Part shown: in pieces, positions 13,501 to 24,559 of the stretch | Numbering within the stretch: the first letter of the stretch is position 1 | How the letters are laid out: every line of letters starts with the position of its first letter | Assembly (NCBI GenBank): GCA_030770545.1 | Contig: CM061092.1 | Span: 17,299,501-17,363,500 of the forward strand | Length of the DNA: 64,000 bases | Direction: 5' to 3' | Source of the DNA: Macropodus opercularis | Lineage: Eukaryota; Chordata; Actinopteri; Anabantiformes; Osphronemidae | Notes under the pieces: model-generated | Seen by the model: the letters and a program-made list of their open reading frames with translations, nothing else | Told to the model about the DNA's origin: nothing | The model's database searches: none | Position numbers and translations under genes: made by a program

Positions 13501-16500
13501 AGCTGCTGCATCTTAATGGAGGCAATGGCAATAAAGTTTATGTGCTAGATATGATCCAAATACATCCCTGAAGAAGGCAAACACCTTTAAAATGCATTTA
13601 AATCACTTTGTTCAAAGTAGTTTTCCTTAGGTCTGAAATGCACAGATCAGACCATTTTAAGCGTTTTCGCATTGTTTCCAGCCTCAGTATTTCTTTAAGC
13701 TGCTGCATCTTAATGGAGGCAATGGCAATAAAGGTTTTTTGCTAGATATGATCCAAATACATCCCTGAAGCTGGCAAACACCTTTAAAATGCATTTAAAT
13801 CACTTTTTTCAAAGTAGTGTTCTTTTGGTCTGAAATGCACAGAACAGGCCATTAAGCGTTTTCGCACTGTTTACAGCCTCAGTGACTCTTTAAGCTGCTG
13901 CATCTTAATGCAAGCAATGGCAATAAAGGTTTTTTGCTAGATATGATCCAAATACATCCCTGAAGCTGGCAAACACCTTTAAAATGCATTTAAATTACTT
14001 TTTTCAAAGTAGTGTTCTTTTGGTCTGAAATGCACAGAACAGGCCATTAAGCGTTTTCGCACTGTTTACAGCCTCAGTGATGCTTTAAGCTGCTGCATCT
14101 TAATGGAGGCAATGGCAATAAAGTTTATGTGCTAGATATAATCCAAATAAATCCCTGAAGCTGGCAAACACCTTTAAAATGCATTTAAATCACTTTGTTC
14201 AAAGTAGTTTTCTTTAGGTCTGAAATGCACAAAACAGACCATTCTAAGCGTTTTCACTCTGTTTCCAGCCTCAGTATTTGTTTAAACTGCTGCATCTTAA
14301 TGAAGGCAATGGCAATAAAGTTTATGTGCTAGATATGATCCAAATACATCCCTGACGCAGGCAAACACCTTTAAAATGCATTTAAATCACTTTGACAACA
14401 GTAGTGTTCTTTTGGTCTGAAATGCACAGAACAGGCCATTCTAAGCGTTTTCACTCTGTTTACAGCCTCAGTGATGCTTTAAGCTGCTGCATCTTAATGG
14501 AGGGCAATGGAAATAAAGTTTATGTGCTAGATATAATCCAAATACATCCCTGAAGCTGGCAAACACCTTTAAAATGCATTTAAATCACTTTGTTCAAAGT
14601 AGTTTTCTTTAGGTCTGAAATGCACAAAACAGACCATTCTAAGCGTTTTCACTCTGTTTACAGCCTCAGTGATGCTTTAAGCTGCTGCATGTTAATGGAG
14701 GCAATGGCAATAAAGTTTATGTGCTAGATATGATCCAAATACATCCCTGAAGCTGGCAAACACCTTTAAAATGCATTTAAATCACTTTTTTCAAAGTAGT
14801 GTTCTTTTGGTCTGAAATGCACAGAACAGGCCATTCACCATTTTCCCACTGTTTGCAGCCTCAGTATTTGTTTAAACTGCTGCATCTTAATGGAGGTAAT
14901 GGCAATAAAGGTTTTTTGCTAGATATGATCCAAATACATCCCTGAAGCTGGCAAACACCTTTAAAATGCATTTAAATTACTTTTTTCAAAGTAGTGTTCT
15001 TTTGGTCTGAAATGCACAGAACAGGCCATTCTAAGCGTTTTCGCACTGTTTCCAGCCTCAGTGACTCTTTAAGCTGCTGCATCTTAATGGAGGCAATGGC
15101 AATAAAGTTTATGTGCTAGATATGATCCAAATACATCCCTGAAGAAGGCAAACACCTTTAAAATGCATTTAAATCACTTTGTTCAAAGTAGTTTTCGTTT
15201 GGTCTGAAATGCACAAAACAGACCATTCTAAGCGTTTTCACTCTGTTTCCAGCCTCAGTATTTTTTTAAGCTGCTGCATCTTAATGGAGGCAATGGCAAT
15301 AAAGTTTATGTGCTAGATATAATCCAAATACATCCCTGAAGCTGGCAAACACCTTTAAAATGCATTTAAATCACTTTGTTCAAAGTAGTTTTCTTTAGGT
15401 CTGAAATGCACAAAACAGACCATTCTAAGCGTTTTCACTCTGTTTCCAGCCTCAGTATTTGTTTAAACTGCTGCATCTTAATGAAGGCAATGGCAATAAA
15501 GTTTATGTGCTAGATATGATCCAAATACATCCCTGACGCAGGCAAACACCTTTAAAATGCATTTAAATCACTTTGACAACAGTAGTGTTCTTTTGGTCTG
15601 AAATGCACAGAACAGGCCATTCTAAGCGTTTTCGCAATGTTTCCAGCCTCAGTGATGCTTTAAGCTGCTGCATCGTAATGGAGGCAATGGCAAATAAGTT
15701 TTTGTGCTAGATATGATCCAAATACATCCCTGAAGAAGGCAAACACCTTTAAAATGCATTTAAATCACTTTGTTCAAAGTAGTTTTCGTTTGGTCTGAAA
15801 TGCACAGAATAGGCCATTCTAAGCGTTTTCACTCTGTTTACAGCCTCAGTGATGCTTTAAGCTGCTGCATGTTAATGGAGGCAATGGCAATAAAGTTTAT
15901 GTGCTAGATATGATCCAAATACATCCCTGAAGCTGGCAAACACCTTTAAAATGCATTTAAATCATTTTTTTCAAAGTAGTGTTCTTTTGGTCTGAAATGC
16001 ACAGAACAGGCCATTCACCATTTTCCCACTGTTTCCAGCCTCAGTATTTGTTTAAACTGCTGCATCTTAATGCAAGCAATGGCAATAAAGTTTATGTGCT
16101 AGATATGATCCAAATACATCCCTGAAGAAGGCAAACACCTTTAAAATGCATTTAAATCACTTTGTGCAAAGTAGTTTTCTATGGGTCTGAAATTTTCAGA
16201 AAAGGCCATTCTAAGCGTTTTCGCATTGTTTCCAGCCTCAGTATTTCTTTAAGCTGCTGCATCTTAATGGAGGCAATGGCAATAAAGGTTTTTTGCTAGA
16301 TATGATCCAAATACATCCCTGAAGCTGGCAAACACCTTTAAAATGCATTTAAATTACTTTTTTCAAAGTAGTGTTCTTTTGGTCTGAAATGCACAGAACA
16401 GGCCATTCTAAGCGTTTTCGCACTGTTTCCAGCCTCAGTGATGCTTTAAGCTGCTGCATCTTAATGGAGGCAATGGCAATAAAGTTTATGTGCTAGATAT

Positions 16501-19326
16501 GATCCAAATACATCCCTGAAGAAGGCAAACACCTTTAAAATGCATTTAAATCACTTTGTTCAAAGTAGTTTTCGTTTGGTCTGAAATGCACAGAACAGGC
16601 CATTAAGCGTTTTCGCACTGTTTACAGCCTCAGTGACTCTTTAAGCTGCTGCATCTTAATGCAAGCAATGGCAATAAAGGTTTTTTGCTAGATATGATCC
16701 AAATACATCCCTGAAGCTGGCAAACACCTTTAAAATGCATTTAAATTACTTTTTTCAAAGTAGTGTTCTTTTGGTCTGAAATGCACAGAACAGGCCATTA
16801 AGCGTTTTCGCACTGTTTACAGCCTCAGTGATGCTTTAAGCTGCTGCATCTTAATGGAGGCAATGGCAATAAAGTTTATGTGCTAGATATGATCCAAATA
16901 CATCCCTGAAGAAGGCAAACACCTTTAAAATGCATTTAAATCACTTTGTTCAAAGTAGTTTTCGTTTGGTCTGAAATGCACAGAACAGGCCATTAAGCGT
17001 TTTCGCACTGTTTACAGCCTCAGTGACTCTTTAAGCTGCTGCATCTTAATGCAAGCAATGGCAATAAAGGTTTTTTGCTAGATATGATCCAAAGACATCC
17101 CTGAAGCTGGCAAACACCTTTAAAATGCATTTAAATCACTTTGACAACAGTAGTGTTCTTTTGGTCTGAAATGCACAGAACAGGCCATTCTAAGCGTTTT
17201 CACTCAGTATTTCTTTAAGCTGCTGCATCTTAATGGAGGCAATGGCAATAAAGTTTATGTGCTAGATATGATCCAAATACATCCCTGAAGAAGGCAAACA
17301 CCTTTAAAATGCATTTAAATCACTTTGTTCAAAGTAGTTTTCGTTTGGTCTGAAATGCACAAAACAGACCATTCTAAGCGTTTTCACTCTGTTTCCAGCC
17401 TCAGTATTTTTTTAAGCTGCTGCATCTTAATGGAGGCAATGGCAATAAAGTTTATGTGCTAGATATAATCCAAATACATCCCTGAAGCTGGCAAACACCT
17501 TTAAAATGCATTTAAATCACTTTGTTCAAAGTAGTTTTCTTTAGGTCTGAAATGCACAAAACAGACCATTCTAAGCGTTTTCACTCTGTTTCCAGCCTCA
17601 GTATTTTTTTAAGCTGCTGCATCTTAATGGAGGCAATGACAATAAAGTTTTTGTGCTAGATATGATCCAAATACATCCCTGACGCAGGCAAACACCTTTA
17701 AAATGCATTTAAATCACTTTGACAACAGTAGTGTTTTTTTGGTCTGAAATGCACAGAACAGGCCATTCACCATTTTCCCACTGTTTCCAGCCTCAGTATT
17801 TGTTTAAACTGGTGCATCTTAATGCAAGCAATGGCAATAAAGTTTATGTGCTAGATATGATCCAAATACATCCCTGAAGAAGGCAAACACCTTTAAAATG
17901 CATTTAAATCACTTTGTGCAAAGTAGTTTTTGTTTGGTCTGAAATGCACAGAACAGGCCATTCACCATTTTCCCACTGTTTCCAGCCTCAGTATTTGTTT
18001 AAACTGGTGCATCTTAATGCAAGCAATGGCAATAAAGTTTATGTGCTAGATATGATCCAAATACATCCCTGAAGAAGGCAAACACCTTTAAAATGCATTT
18101 AAATCACTTTGTGCAAAGTAGTTTTTGTTTGGTCTGAAATGCACAGATCAGACCATTCTAAGCGTTTTCACTTTGTTTCCAGCCTCAGTGATGCTTTAAG
18201 CTGCTGCATCGTAATGGAGGCAATGGCAAAGAAGTTTTTGTGCTAGATATGATCCAAATACATCCCTGACGCAGGCAAACACCTTTAAAATGCATTTAAA
18301 TCACTTTGACAACAGTAGTGTTCTTTTGGTCTGAAATGCACAGAACAGGCCATTCTAAGCGTTTTCGCACTGTTTCCAGCCTCAGTGATGCTTTAAGCTT
18401 CTGCATCTTAATGGAGGCAATGGCAATAAAGTTTATGTGCTAGATATGATCCAAATACATCCCTGAAGCAGGCAAACACCTTTAAAATGCATTTAAATCA
18501 CTTTGTTCAAAGTAGTTTTCTTTTGGTCTGAAATGCACAGAACAGGCCATTCTAAGCGTTTTCGCACTGTTTCCAGCCTCAGTGATGCTTTAAGCTGCTG
18601 CATCTTAATGGAGGCAATGGCAATAAAGTTTATGTGCTAGATATGATCCAAATACATCCCTGAAGCAGGCAAACACCTTTAAAATGCATTTAAATCACTT
18701 TTTTCAAAGTATTGTTCATTTGGTCTGAAATGCACAGAACAGGCCATTCTAAGCGTTTTCACACTGTTTCCAGCCTCAGTATTTGTTTAAACTGCTGCAT
18801 CTTAATGGAGGCAATGGAAATAAAGTTTATGTGCTAGATGTGATCCAAATACATCCCTGAAGAAGGCAAACACCTTTAAAATTCATTTAAATCACTTTGT
18901 GCAAATTAGTTTTCTATGGGTCTGAAATGTTCAGAACAGGCCATTCTAAGCGTTTTCGCACTGTTTCCAGCCTCAGTATTTCTTTAAGCTGCTGCATCTT
19001 AATGGAGGCAATGGCAATAAAGTTTTTGTGATAGATATGATCCAAATACATCCCTGACGCAGGCAAACACCTTTAAAATGCATTTAAATTACTTTGTTCA
19101 AAGTAGTGTTCTTTTGGTCTGAAATGTACAGCACAGGCCATTCTAAGCGTTTTCCCACTGTTTCCAGCCTCAGTATTTCTTTAAGCTGCTGCATCTTAAT
19201 GGTGGCAATGGCAAAACGTTTTTGTGCTAGATATGATCCAAATACATCCCTGACGCAGGCAAAAACCTTTAAAAGGCATTTAAATCACTTTAAATCGCAC
19301 TGTTTCCAGCCTCAGTATTTCTTTAA
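7551..19326 (-). repeat. Satellite array, left arm, subfamily S2-rich part
   Basis: The same monomer continues in the same orientation and phase, now mostly subfamily S2. Its markers are CCAGCCTCAGT followed by GATGC, GACTC or ATTT, then TGGAGGCAATGGCAATAAAG and TATGTGCTAGATATGATCC, with TTTAAATCACTT in front of the dyad. A short S1 island sits at about 10690-10960. S2 units are more divergent than S1: CpG positions in the GCGTTTTCGC core are often lost and small deletions are frequent, for example near 17200, where about 12 bp of the TGTTTCCAGCCT segment is missing. Open frames of 60 codons or more are absent through most of this block. The last unit before the mobile element is shortened by about 65 bp near 19290-19300. 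Confidence 0.96.
19323..19326. other. TTAA target site of piggyBac-type insertion, left copy
   Basis: The monomer reads CAGTATTTCTTTAA here and would continue GCTGCTGCATC, but breaks into the element sequence CCCTTG. The continuation GCTGCTGCATC resumes at 20596, so the insertion interrupted one satellite unit at its own TTAA. TTAA is the known target of piggyBac transposases. Confidence 0.85.
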
Positions 19327-19342
19327 CCCTTGTATTATGTTG
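19327..19342 (+). repeat. piggyBac terminal inverted repeat, left
   Basis: CCCTTGTATTATGTTG lies directly after the TTAA target. It matches the inward-read right terminus with one gap and one mismatch. Confidence 0.8.
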
Positions 19343-19532
19343 AAAAAAAATCACATTGATTATGTTGCGGGTCATTTTGATAAGATAAATACTTATAAAA
19401 CAAACATACAATAAAATTTCAATCTCCAGAACTATTTGGAAGAACTATTTAGTTAAAGTTTTTCCTTCTTAACAAAATAATTTCTTTTTTTAACTTTTTA
19501 ACATTTTCTCAGATTTTCAATGTGCAACATTT

Positions 19533-20237
19533 TTAATGTTGTTCACATGATGGATATAATGTAACTGTGTGCTTCCTGCAGATATAATTCTTGCATTTCA
19601 CACAAAAGGTGCTTGTTTTACTGACCTTTTGGGAGGGACAGACTTGGCATCTCTTCCGTTTCTTTACACCTGGATCCACTGCATTCCATAGACTTGCAGT
19701 TGCTTCCCCCATTGACCTGTATACTCCAGCTAATATCAGAATTCCAAAATAATCATGCAAGTCAGTCTGATCCAGTGGCTTCCATTTCTCTTGAAATACA
19801 CGTCTCCCCTCCAAGTTAGTCATGTCGAGTATAATCCTCTCTATCGGTGGGGATATGAAGAGCTCAAATGCTGATTGAATATCATCAACTCGTGTGACGG
19901 CAAATCTTGTAGGACCAAGAGTCATTTTGATGACATAGGAAGATGACAGTCTGCCTCGGCTTTGGTGTGGCGATGTTGACCATTTTATATTACCGTCTTT
20001 AGATATCCATGTCCCCTCTGTGGACGATGATTGTTGCGTTCCATGGTTTTCATCTGCGGCGGCAGACTCCTCTTCCGAATCCTCCTCATCGTAAGAAAAT
20101 TGGCAGTCAGGATCATCAATAACATTGTCCTCCGTCTCTGAAAGATCCTCTGTCTCTGATATCTCTTCTTCTTCGTCACTATCCCAGTTAAAAATCTCTG
20201 ATAAAACCTCTTCAGCTGAAAACCTTCTGGAGCTCAT
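19533..20237 (-). CDS. piggyBac transposase, internally deleted: N-terminal region fused to C-terminal zinc-binding domain
   Basis: This is an open frame of 234 codons plus stop, counted from the ATG at 20235-20237. The frame is open 26 codons further upstream, but MSSRRFSAEEVLSEI is the natural start because piggyBac proteins begin with a short basic or serine stretch followed by acidic residues. Residues 15-60 are strongly acidic (DSDEEEEI, EEDSEEE). Residues 107-184 resemble the start of the transposase domain, with DDIQSAFELFISPPI and HDYFGILILAGVYRS. After ASLW at about residue 184 the sequence jumps to KKRKRCQVC. It ends in a cysteine/histidine cluster of four pairs (CQVC, FCVK-C, CRKH, CEQH), the C-terminal zinc-binding domain known to bind transposon ends. 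Family members are normally about 550-600 residues, so the aspartate-bearing catalytic core is missing. The product could not cut DNA. Whether it is expressed is unknown. Confidence 0.85.
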   Translation of the reverse strand: MSSRRFSAEEVLSEIFNWDSDEEEEISETEDLSETEDNVIDDPDCQFSYDEEDSEEESAAADENHGTQQSSSTEGTWISKDGNIKWSTSPHQSRGRLSSSYVIKMTLGPTRFAVTRVDDIQSAFELFISPPIERIILDMTNLEGRRVFQEKWKPLDQTDLHDYFGILILAGVYRSMGEATASLWNAVDPGVKKRKRCQVCPSQKVSKTSTFCVKCKNYICRKHTVTLYPSCEQH

Positions 20238-20575
20238 TTTTGGTGTGTTTCCCGAAGAGATGACATGAGAATAGTGACAAGGACAAGGGTGGGAACGTAT
20301 GTCCCGTACCCACACCTGGGTCTTTGAGTCTAAATGCCTATTCAGAGGCAGTCAAAATACAATTAACTAGGCAATCAAAACAAAGCACATCAAAGAGACA
20401 TGGTTAATTTGTATAGAAACTCTGCACAGACATTCCAGGACACATCAAAGTGTCCATATTTTACACACCAGTTCATGACCCCAGATGAGGAAAAGTCACC
20501 AACTTTCATGAAGAAGAAGAAAGGATAACCAGTACTTTGATCAACAGAAAAACTGAAATGGGTCAAATTGACCCT
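20238..20575. other. 5' untranslated part of the piggyBac element
   Basis: This stretch lies between the transposase start and the right terminus. No second coding frame is convincing. It includes the near-palindromic GGGTCAAATTGACCC beside the terminal repeat, a plausible internal transposase contact site. The frame open upstream of the transposase ATG (20238-20315) has no recognisable protein character. Confidence 0.6.
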
Positions 20576-20592
20576 TAACATAATATAAAGGG
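20576..20592 (-). repeat. piggyBac terminal inverted repeat, right
   Basis: Read on the minus strand this is CCCTTTATATTATGTTA, the partner of the left terminus. It is followed on the plus strand by TAAGCTGCTG of the satellite, so only TAA of the expected TTAA remains. Confidence 0.8.
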
Positions 20593-21487
20593 TAAGCTGC
20601 TGCATCTTAATGCAAGCAATGGCAATGAAGTTTTTGTGCCAGATATGATCCAAATACATCCCTGAAGCAGGCAAACACCTTTAAAATGCATTTAAATCAC
20701 TTTTTTCAAAGGAGTGTTCTTTTGTTCTGAAATGCACAGAACAGGCCATTCTAAGCGTTTTCGCACTGTTTCCAGCCTCAGTATTTCTTTAAGCTGCTGC
20801 ATCTTAATGCAGGCAATGGCAAAAAAGTTTTTGTGCTAGATATGATCCGAATACATCCCTGAAGAAGGTAAACACCTTTAAAATGCATTTAAATCACTTT
20901 GTTCAAAGTAGTTTTCTTTAGGTCTGAAATGTTCAGAACAGGCCATTCTAAGCGTTTTCCCATTGTTTCTAGCCTCAGTATTTCTTTAAGCTGCTGCATC
21001 TTAATGCAAGCAATGGCAATGAAGTTTTTGTGCCAGATATGATCCAAATACATCCCTGAAGCAGGCAAACACCTTTAAAATGCATTTAAATCACTTTTTT
21101 CAAAGGAGTGTTCTTTTGGTCTGAAATGCACAGAACAGGCCATTCTAAGCGTTTTCGCACTGTTTCCAGCCTCAGTATTTCTTTAAGCTGCTGCATCTTA
21201 ATGCAGGCAATGGCAAAAAAGTTTTTGTGCTAGATATGATCCGAATACATCCCTGAAGAAGGTAAACACCTTTAAAATGCATTTAAATCACTTTGTTCAA
21301 AGTAGTTTTCTTTAGGTCTGAAATGTTCAGAACAGGCCATTCTAAGCGTTTTCCCATTGTTTCTAGCCTCAGTATTTCTTTAAGCTGCTGCATCTTAATG
21401 GTGGCAATGGCAAAACGTTTTTGTGCTAGATATGATCCAAATACATCCCTGAAGAAAGCAAACACCTTTAAAATGAATTTACTTTAT
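20593..21487 (-). repeat. Satellite array, left arm, segment between piggyBac and the inversion point
   Basis: About 4.5 monomers follow in the first orientation and resume the phase interrupted by the transposon. The segment is two copies of a dimer about 394 bp apart (from about 20593 and about 20987). The dimer is distinguished by TGCCAGATATGATCC, CAAAGGAGTG, GATCCGAATAC, GGTCTGAAATGTTCAG and CCCATTGTTTCTAGCC. The first copy has TTTTGTTCTG where the second has TTTTGGTCTG. Confidence 0.95.
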
Positions 21488-21491
21488 TTTC
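21483..21491. other. Inversion junction of the satellite
   Basis: Left of 21487 the sequence reads as the first orientation (AAAATGAATTTACTTTA, then CTTTG expected). From 21488 it reads as the reverse complement (TTTCAGACCAAAAGAACAC, normally preceded by GTGCA). There is no spacer beyond perhaps one base, and no duplicated target site. The two arms are cut about 35 bp apart within the monomer, so a folded strand would leave a loop of roughly 40 bases. Confidence 0.92.
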
Positions 21492-24400
21492 AGACCAAAA
21501 GAACACTACTGTTGTCAAAGTGATTTTAAAGCATTTTAAAGGTGTTTGCCTTCTTCAGGGATGCATTTGGATCATATCTAGCACAAAAACTTCATTGTCA
21601 TTGCTTGCATTAAGATGCAGCAGCTTAAAGAAATACTGAGGCTGAAAACAGTGCGAAAACGCTTAGAATGGCCTGTTCTGTGCATTTCAGACCAAAAAAA
21701 CACTACTTTGTTCAAAGTAAAGTAAATTCATTTTAAAGGTGTTTGCCTTCTTCAGGGATGTATTTGGATCATATCTAGCACATAAACTTTATTGTCATTG
21801 CTTTCATTAAGATGCATCAGCTTAAAGAAATACTGAGGCTGAAAACAGTGAGAAAACGCTTAGAATGGCCTGTTCTGTGCATTTCAGACGAAAAGAACAG
21901 TACTTTTGTCAAAGTGATTTCAAAGCATTTTAAAGGTGTTTGCCTTCTTCAAGGATGTATTTGTAACATATCTAGCACATAAACTTTATTGTCATTGCTT
22001 TCATTAAGATGCATCAGCTTAAAGAAATACTGAGGCTGAAAACAGTGAGAAAACGCTTAGAATGGCCTGTTCTGTGCATTTCAGACGAAAAGAACAGTAC
22101 TTTTGTCAAAGTGATTTCAAAGCATTTTAAAGGTGTTTGCCTTCTTCAAGGATGTATTTGTAACATATCTAGCACAAAAACTTCATTGTCATTGCTTTCA
22201 TTAAGATGCATCAGCTCAAAGAAATACTCAGGCTGGAAACAGTGTGAAAACGCTTAGAATGGCCTGTTCTGTGCATTTCAGACCAAAAGAACACTACTTT
22301 GGTCAAAGTGATTTCAAAGCATTTTAAAGGTGTTTGCCATCTTCAAGGATGTATTTGGAACAAATTTAGCACAAAAACTTCATTGTCATTGCTTGCATTA
22401 AGGTGCAGCAGCTTAAAGAAATACTGAGGCTGGAAACAGTGCGAAAACGCTTAGAATGGCCTGTTCTGTGCATTTCAGACCAAATGAACACTACTTTGTT
22501 CAAAGTAAAGTAAATTCATTTTAAAGGTGTTTGCCTTCTTTAGGGATGTATTTGGAACATATCTAGCACAAAAACTTCTTTGTCATTGCTTTCATTAAGA
22601 TGCAGCAGCTTAAAGAAATACTGAGGCTGAAAACAGTGCGAAAACGCTTAGAATGGCCTCTTCTGTGCATTTCAGACCAAATGAACACTACTTTGGTCAA
22701 AGTGATTTCAAAGCATGTTAAAGGTGTTTGCCTTCTTCAAGGATGCATTTGGAATATATCTAGCACAAAAACTTCATTGTCATTGCTTGCATTAAGATGC
22801 AGCAGCTTAAAGAAATACTGAGGCTGAAAACAGTGCGAAAACACTTAGAATGGCCTGTTCTGTGCATTTCAGACGAAAAGAACAGTACTTTTGTCAAAGT
22901 GATTTCAACGCATTTTAAAGGTGTTTGCCTTCTTCAAGGATGTATTTGGAACATATCTAGCACAAAAACTTCATTGCCATTGCTTGCATTAAGATGCAGC
23001 AGCTTAAAGAAGTACTGAGGCTGAAAACAGTGCGAAAACGCTTAGAATGGCCTGTTCTGTGCATTTCAGACCAAAAGAACACAACTTTGTTCAAAGTAAA
23101 GTAAATTCATTTTAAAGGTGTTTGCTTTCTTCAGGGATGTATTTGGAACACATCTAGCACAAAAACTTCATTGCCATTGCTTTCATTAGGATGCAGCAGC
23201 TTAAAGAAATACTGAGGCTGGAAACAGTGCGAAAACGCTTAGAATGGCCTGTTCTGTGCATTTCAGACCAAACGAACACTACTTTGGTCAAAGTAAAGTA
23301 AATTCATTTTAAAGGTGTTTGACTTCTTCAGGGATGTATTTGGATCATATTTAGCACAAAAACTTCAAAATCATTGCTTACATTAAGATGCAGCAGCTTA
23401 AAGAAATACTGAGGCTGGAAACAGTGCGAAAACGCTTAGAATGGCCTGTTCCTGTGCATTTCAGACCAAAAGAACACTACTTTGGTCAAAGTGATTTCAA
23501 AGCATTTTAAAGGTGTTTGCCTTCTTCAAGGATGCATTTGGAATAGATTTAGCACAAAAACTTCAAAATCATTGCTTGCATTAAGATGCATCCGCTTAAA
23601 GAAATACTGAGGCTGGAAACAGTGCGAAAACGCTTAGAATGGCCTGTTCTGTGCATTTCAGACCAAATGAACACTACTTTGTTCAAAGTAAAGTAAATTC
23701 ATTTTAAAGGTGTTTGCCTTCTTTAGGGATGTATTTGGAACATATCTAGCACAAAAACTTCTTTGTCATTGCTTTCATTAAGATGCAGCAGCTTAAAGAA
23801 ATACTGAGGCTGAAAACAGTGCGAAAACGCTTAGAATGGCCTCTTCTGTGCATTTCAGACCAAATGAACACTACTTTGGTCAAAGTGATTTCAAAGCATG
23901 TTAAAGGTGTTTGCCTTCTTCAAGGATGCATTTGGAATATATCTAGCACAAAAACTTCATTGTCATTGCTTGCATTAAGATGCAGCAGCTTAAAGAAATA
24001 CTGAGGCTGAAAACAGTGCGAAAACACTTAGAATGGCCTGTTCTGTGCATTTCAGACCAAAAGAACACTACTTTTTTCAAAGTAAAGTAAATTCATTTTA
24101 AAGGTGTTTGCCTTCTTCAGGGATATATTTGGATCATATCTAGCACAAAAACTTCATTGTCATTGCTTTCATTAAAATGCATCAGCTTAAAGAAATACTG
24201 AGGCTGAAAACAGTGCGAAAACGCTTAGAATGGCCTGTTCTGTGCATTTCAGACCAAAAGAACACTACTTTGGTCAAAGTGATTTTAAAGCATTTTAAAG
24301 GTGTTTGCTTTCTTCAAGGGTGTATTTGGAACATATCTAGCACAAAAACTTCATTGTCATTGCTTGCATTAAGATGCAGCAGCTTAAAGAAATACTGAGG

Positions 24401-24559
24401 CTGGAAAGAGTGCGAAAACGCTTAGAATGGCCTGTTCTGTGCATTTCAGACGAAAAGAACAGTAAAAGAACACTACTTTGTTCAAAGTGATTTCAAAGCA
24501 TTTTAAAGGTGTTTGCCTTCTTCAAGGATGTATTTGTAACATATCTAGCACAAAAACTT

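Larger units (their letters stand above)
19327..20592 (-). mobile_element. piggyBac-type DNA transposon, internally deleted copy (1266 bp)
   Basis: The left end is CCCTTGTATTATGTTG at 19327-19342. The right end, read inward on the opposite strand, is CCCTTTATATTATGTTA, ending at 20592. They form imperfect inverted terminal repeats of about 17 bp. The left end has a second ATTATGTTG followed by GGGTCATTTTGA at about 19359-19379. This matches the subterminal part of the right end, where GGGTCAAATTGACCC is itself a near palindrome. The element encodes a transposase fragment on the minus strand. The left flank is TTAA, while the right flank is only TAA (20593-20595), so one base of the target duplication has been lost. 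The size is about half that expected for an autonomous element, consistent with the missing catalytic region. Confidence 0.88.

Noticed and set aside
19094..19414. 106-codon plus-strand frame crossing into the piggyBac left end
   Set aside because: It runs from satellite into the transposon terminus and has no protein character.
19985..20179. 64-codon lysine/arginine-rich minus-strand frame
   Set aside because: It is a frame-shifted shadow of the acidic N-terminus of the piggyBac transposase.
20390..20674. 94-codon minus-strand frame at the piggyBac right end
   Set aside because: It spans the satellite-transposon boundary, so it is a chance fusion.
22060..22090. A 3' splice acceptor-like CCTGTTCTGTGCATTTCAG in each right-arm monomer
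   Set aside because: It matches the acceptor consensus loosely, but no paired donor or exon evidence exists, and it repeats in all units regardless of context.
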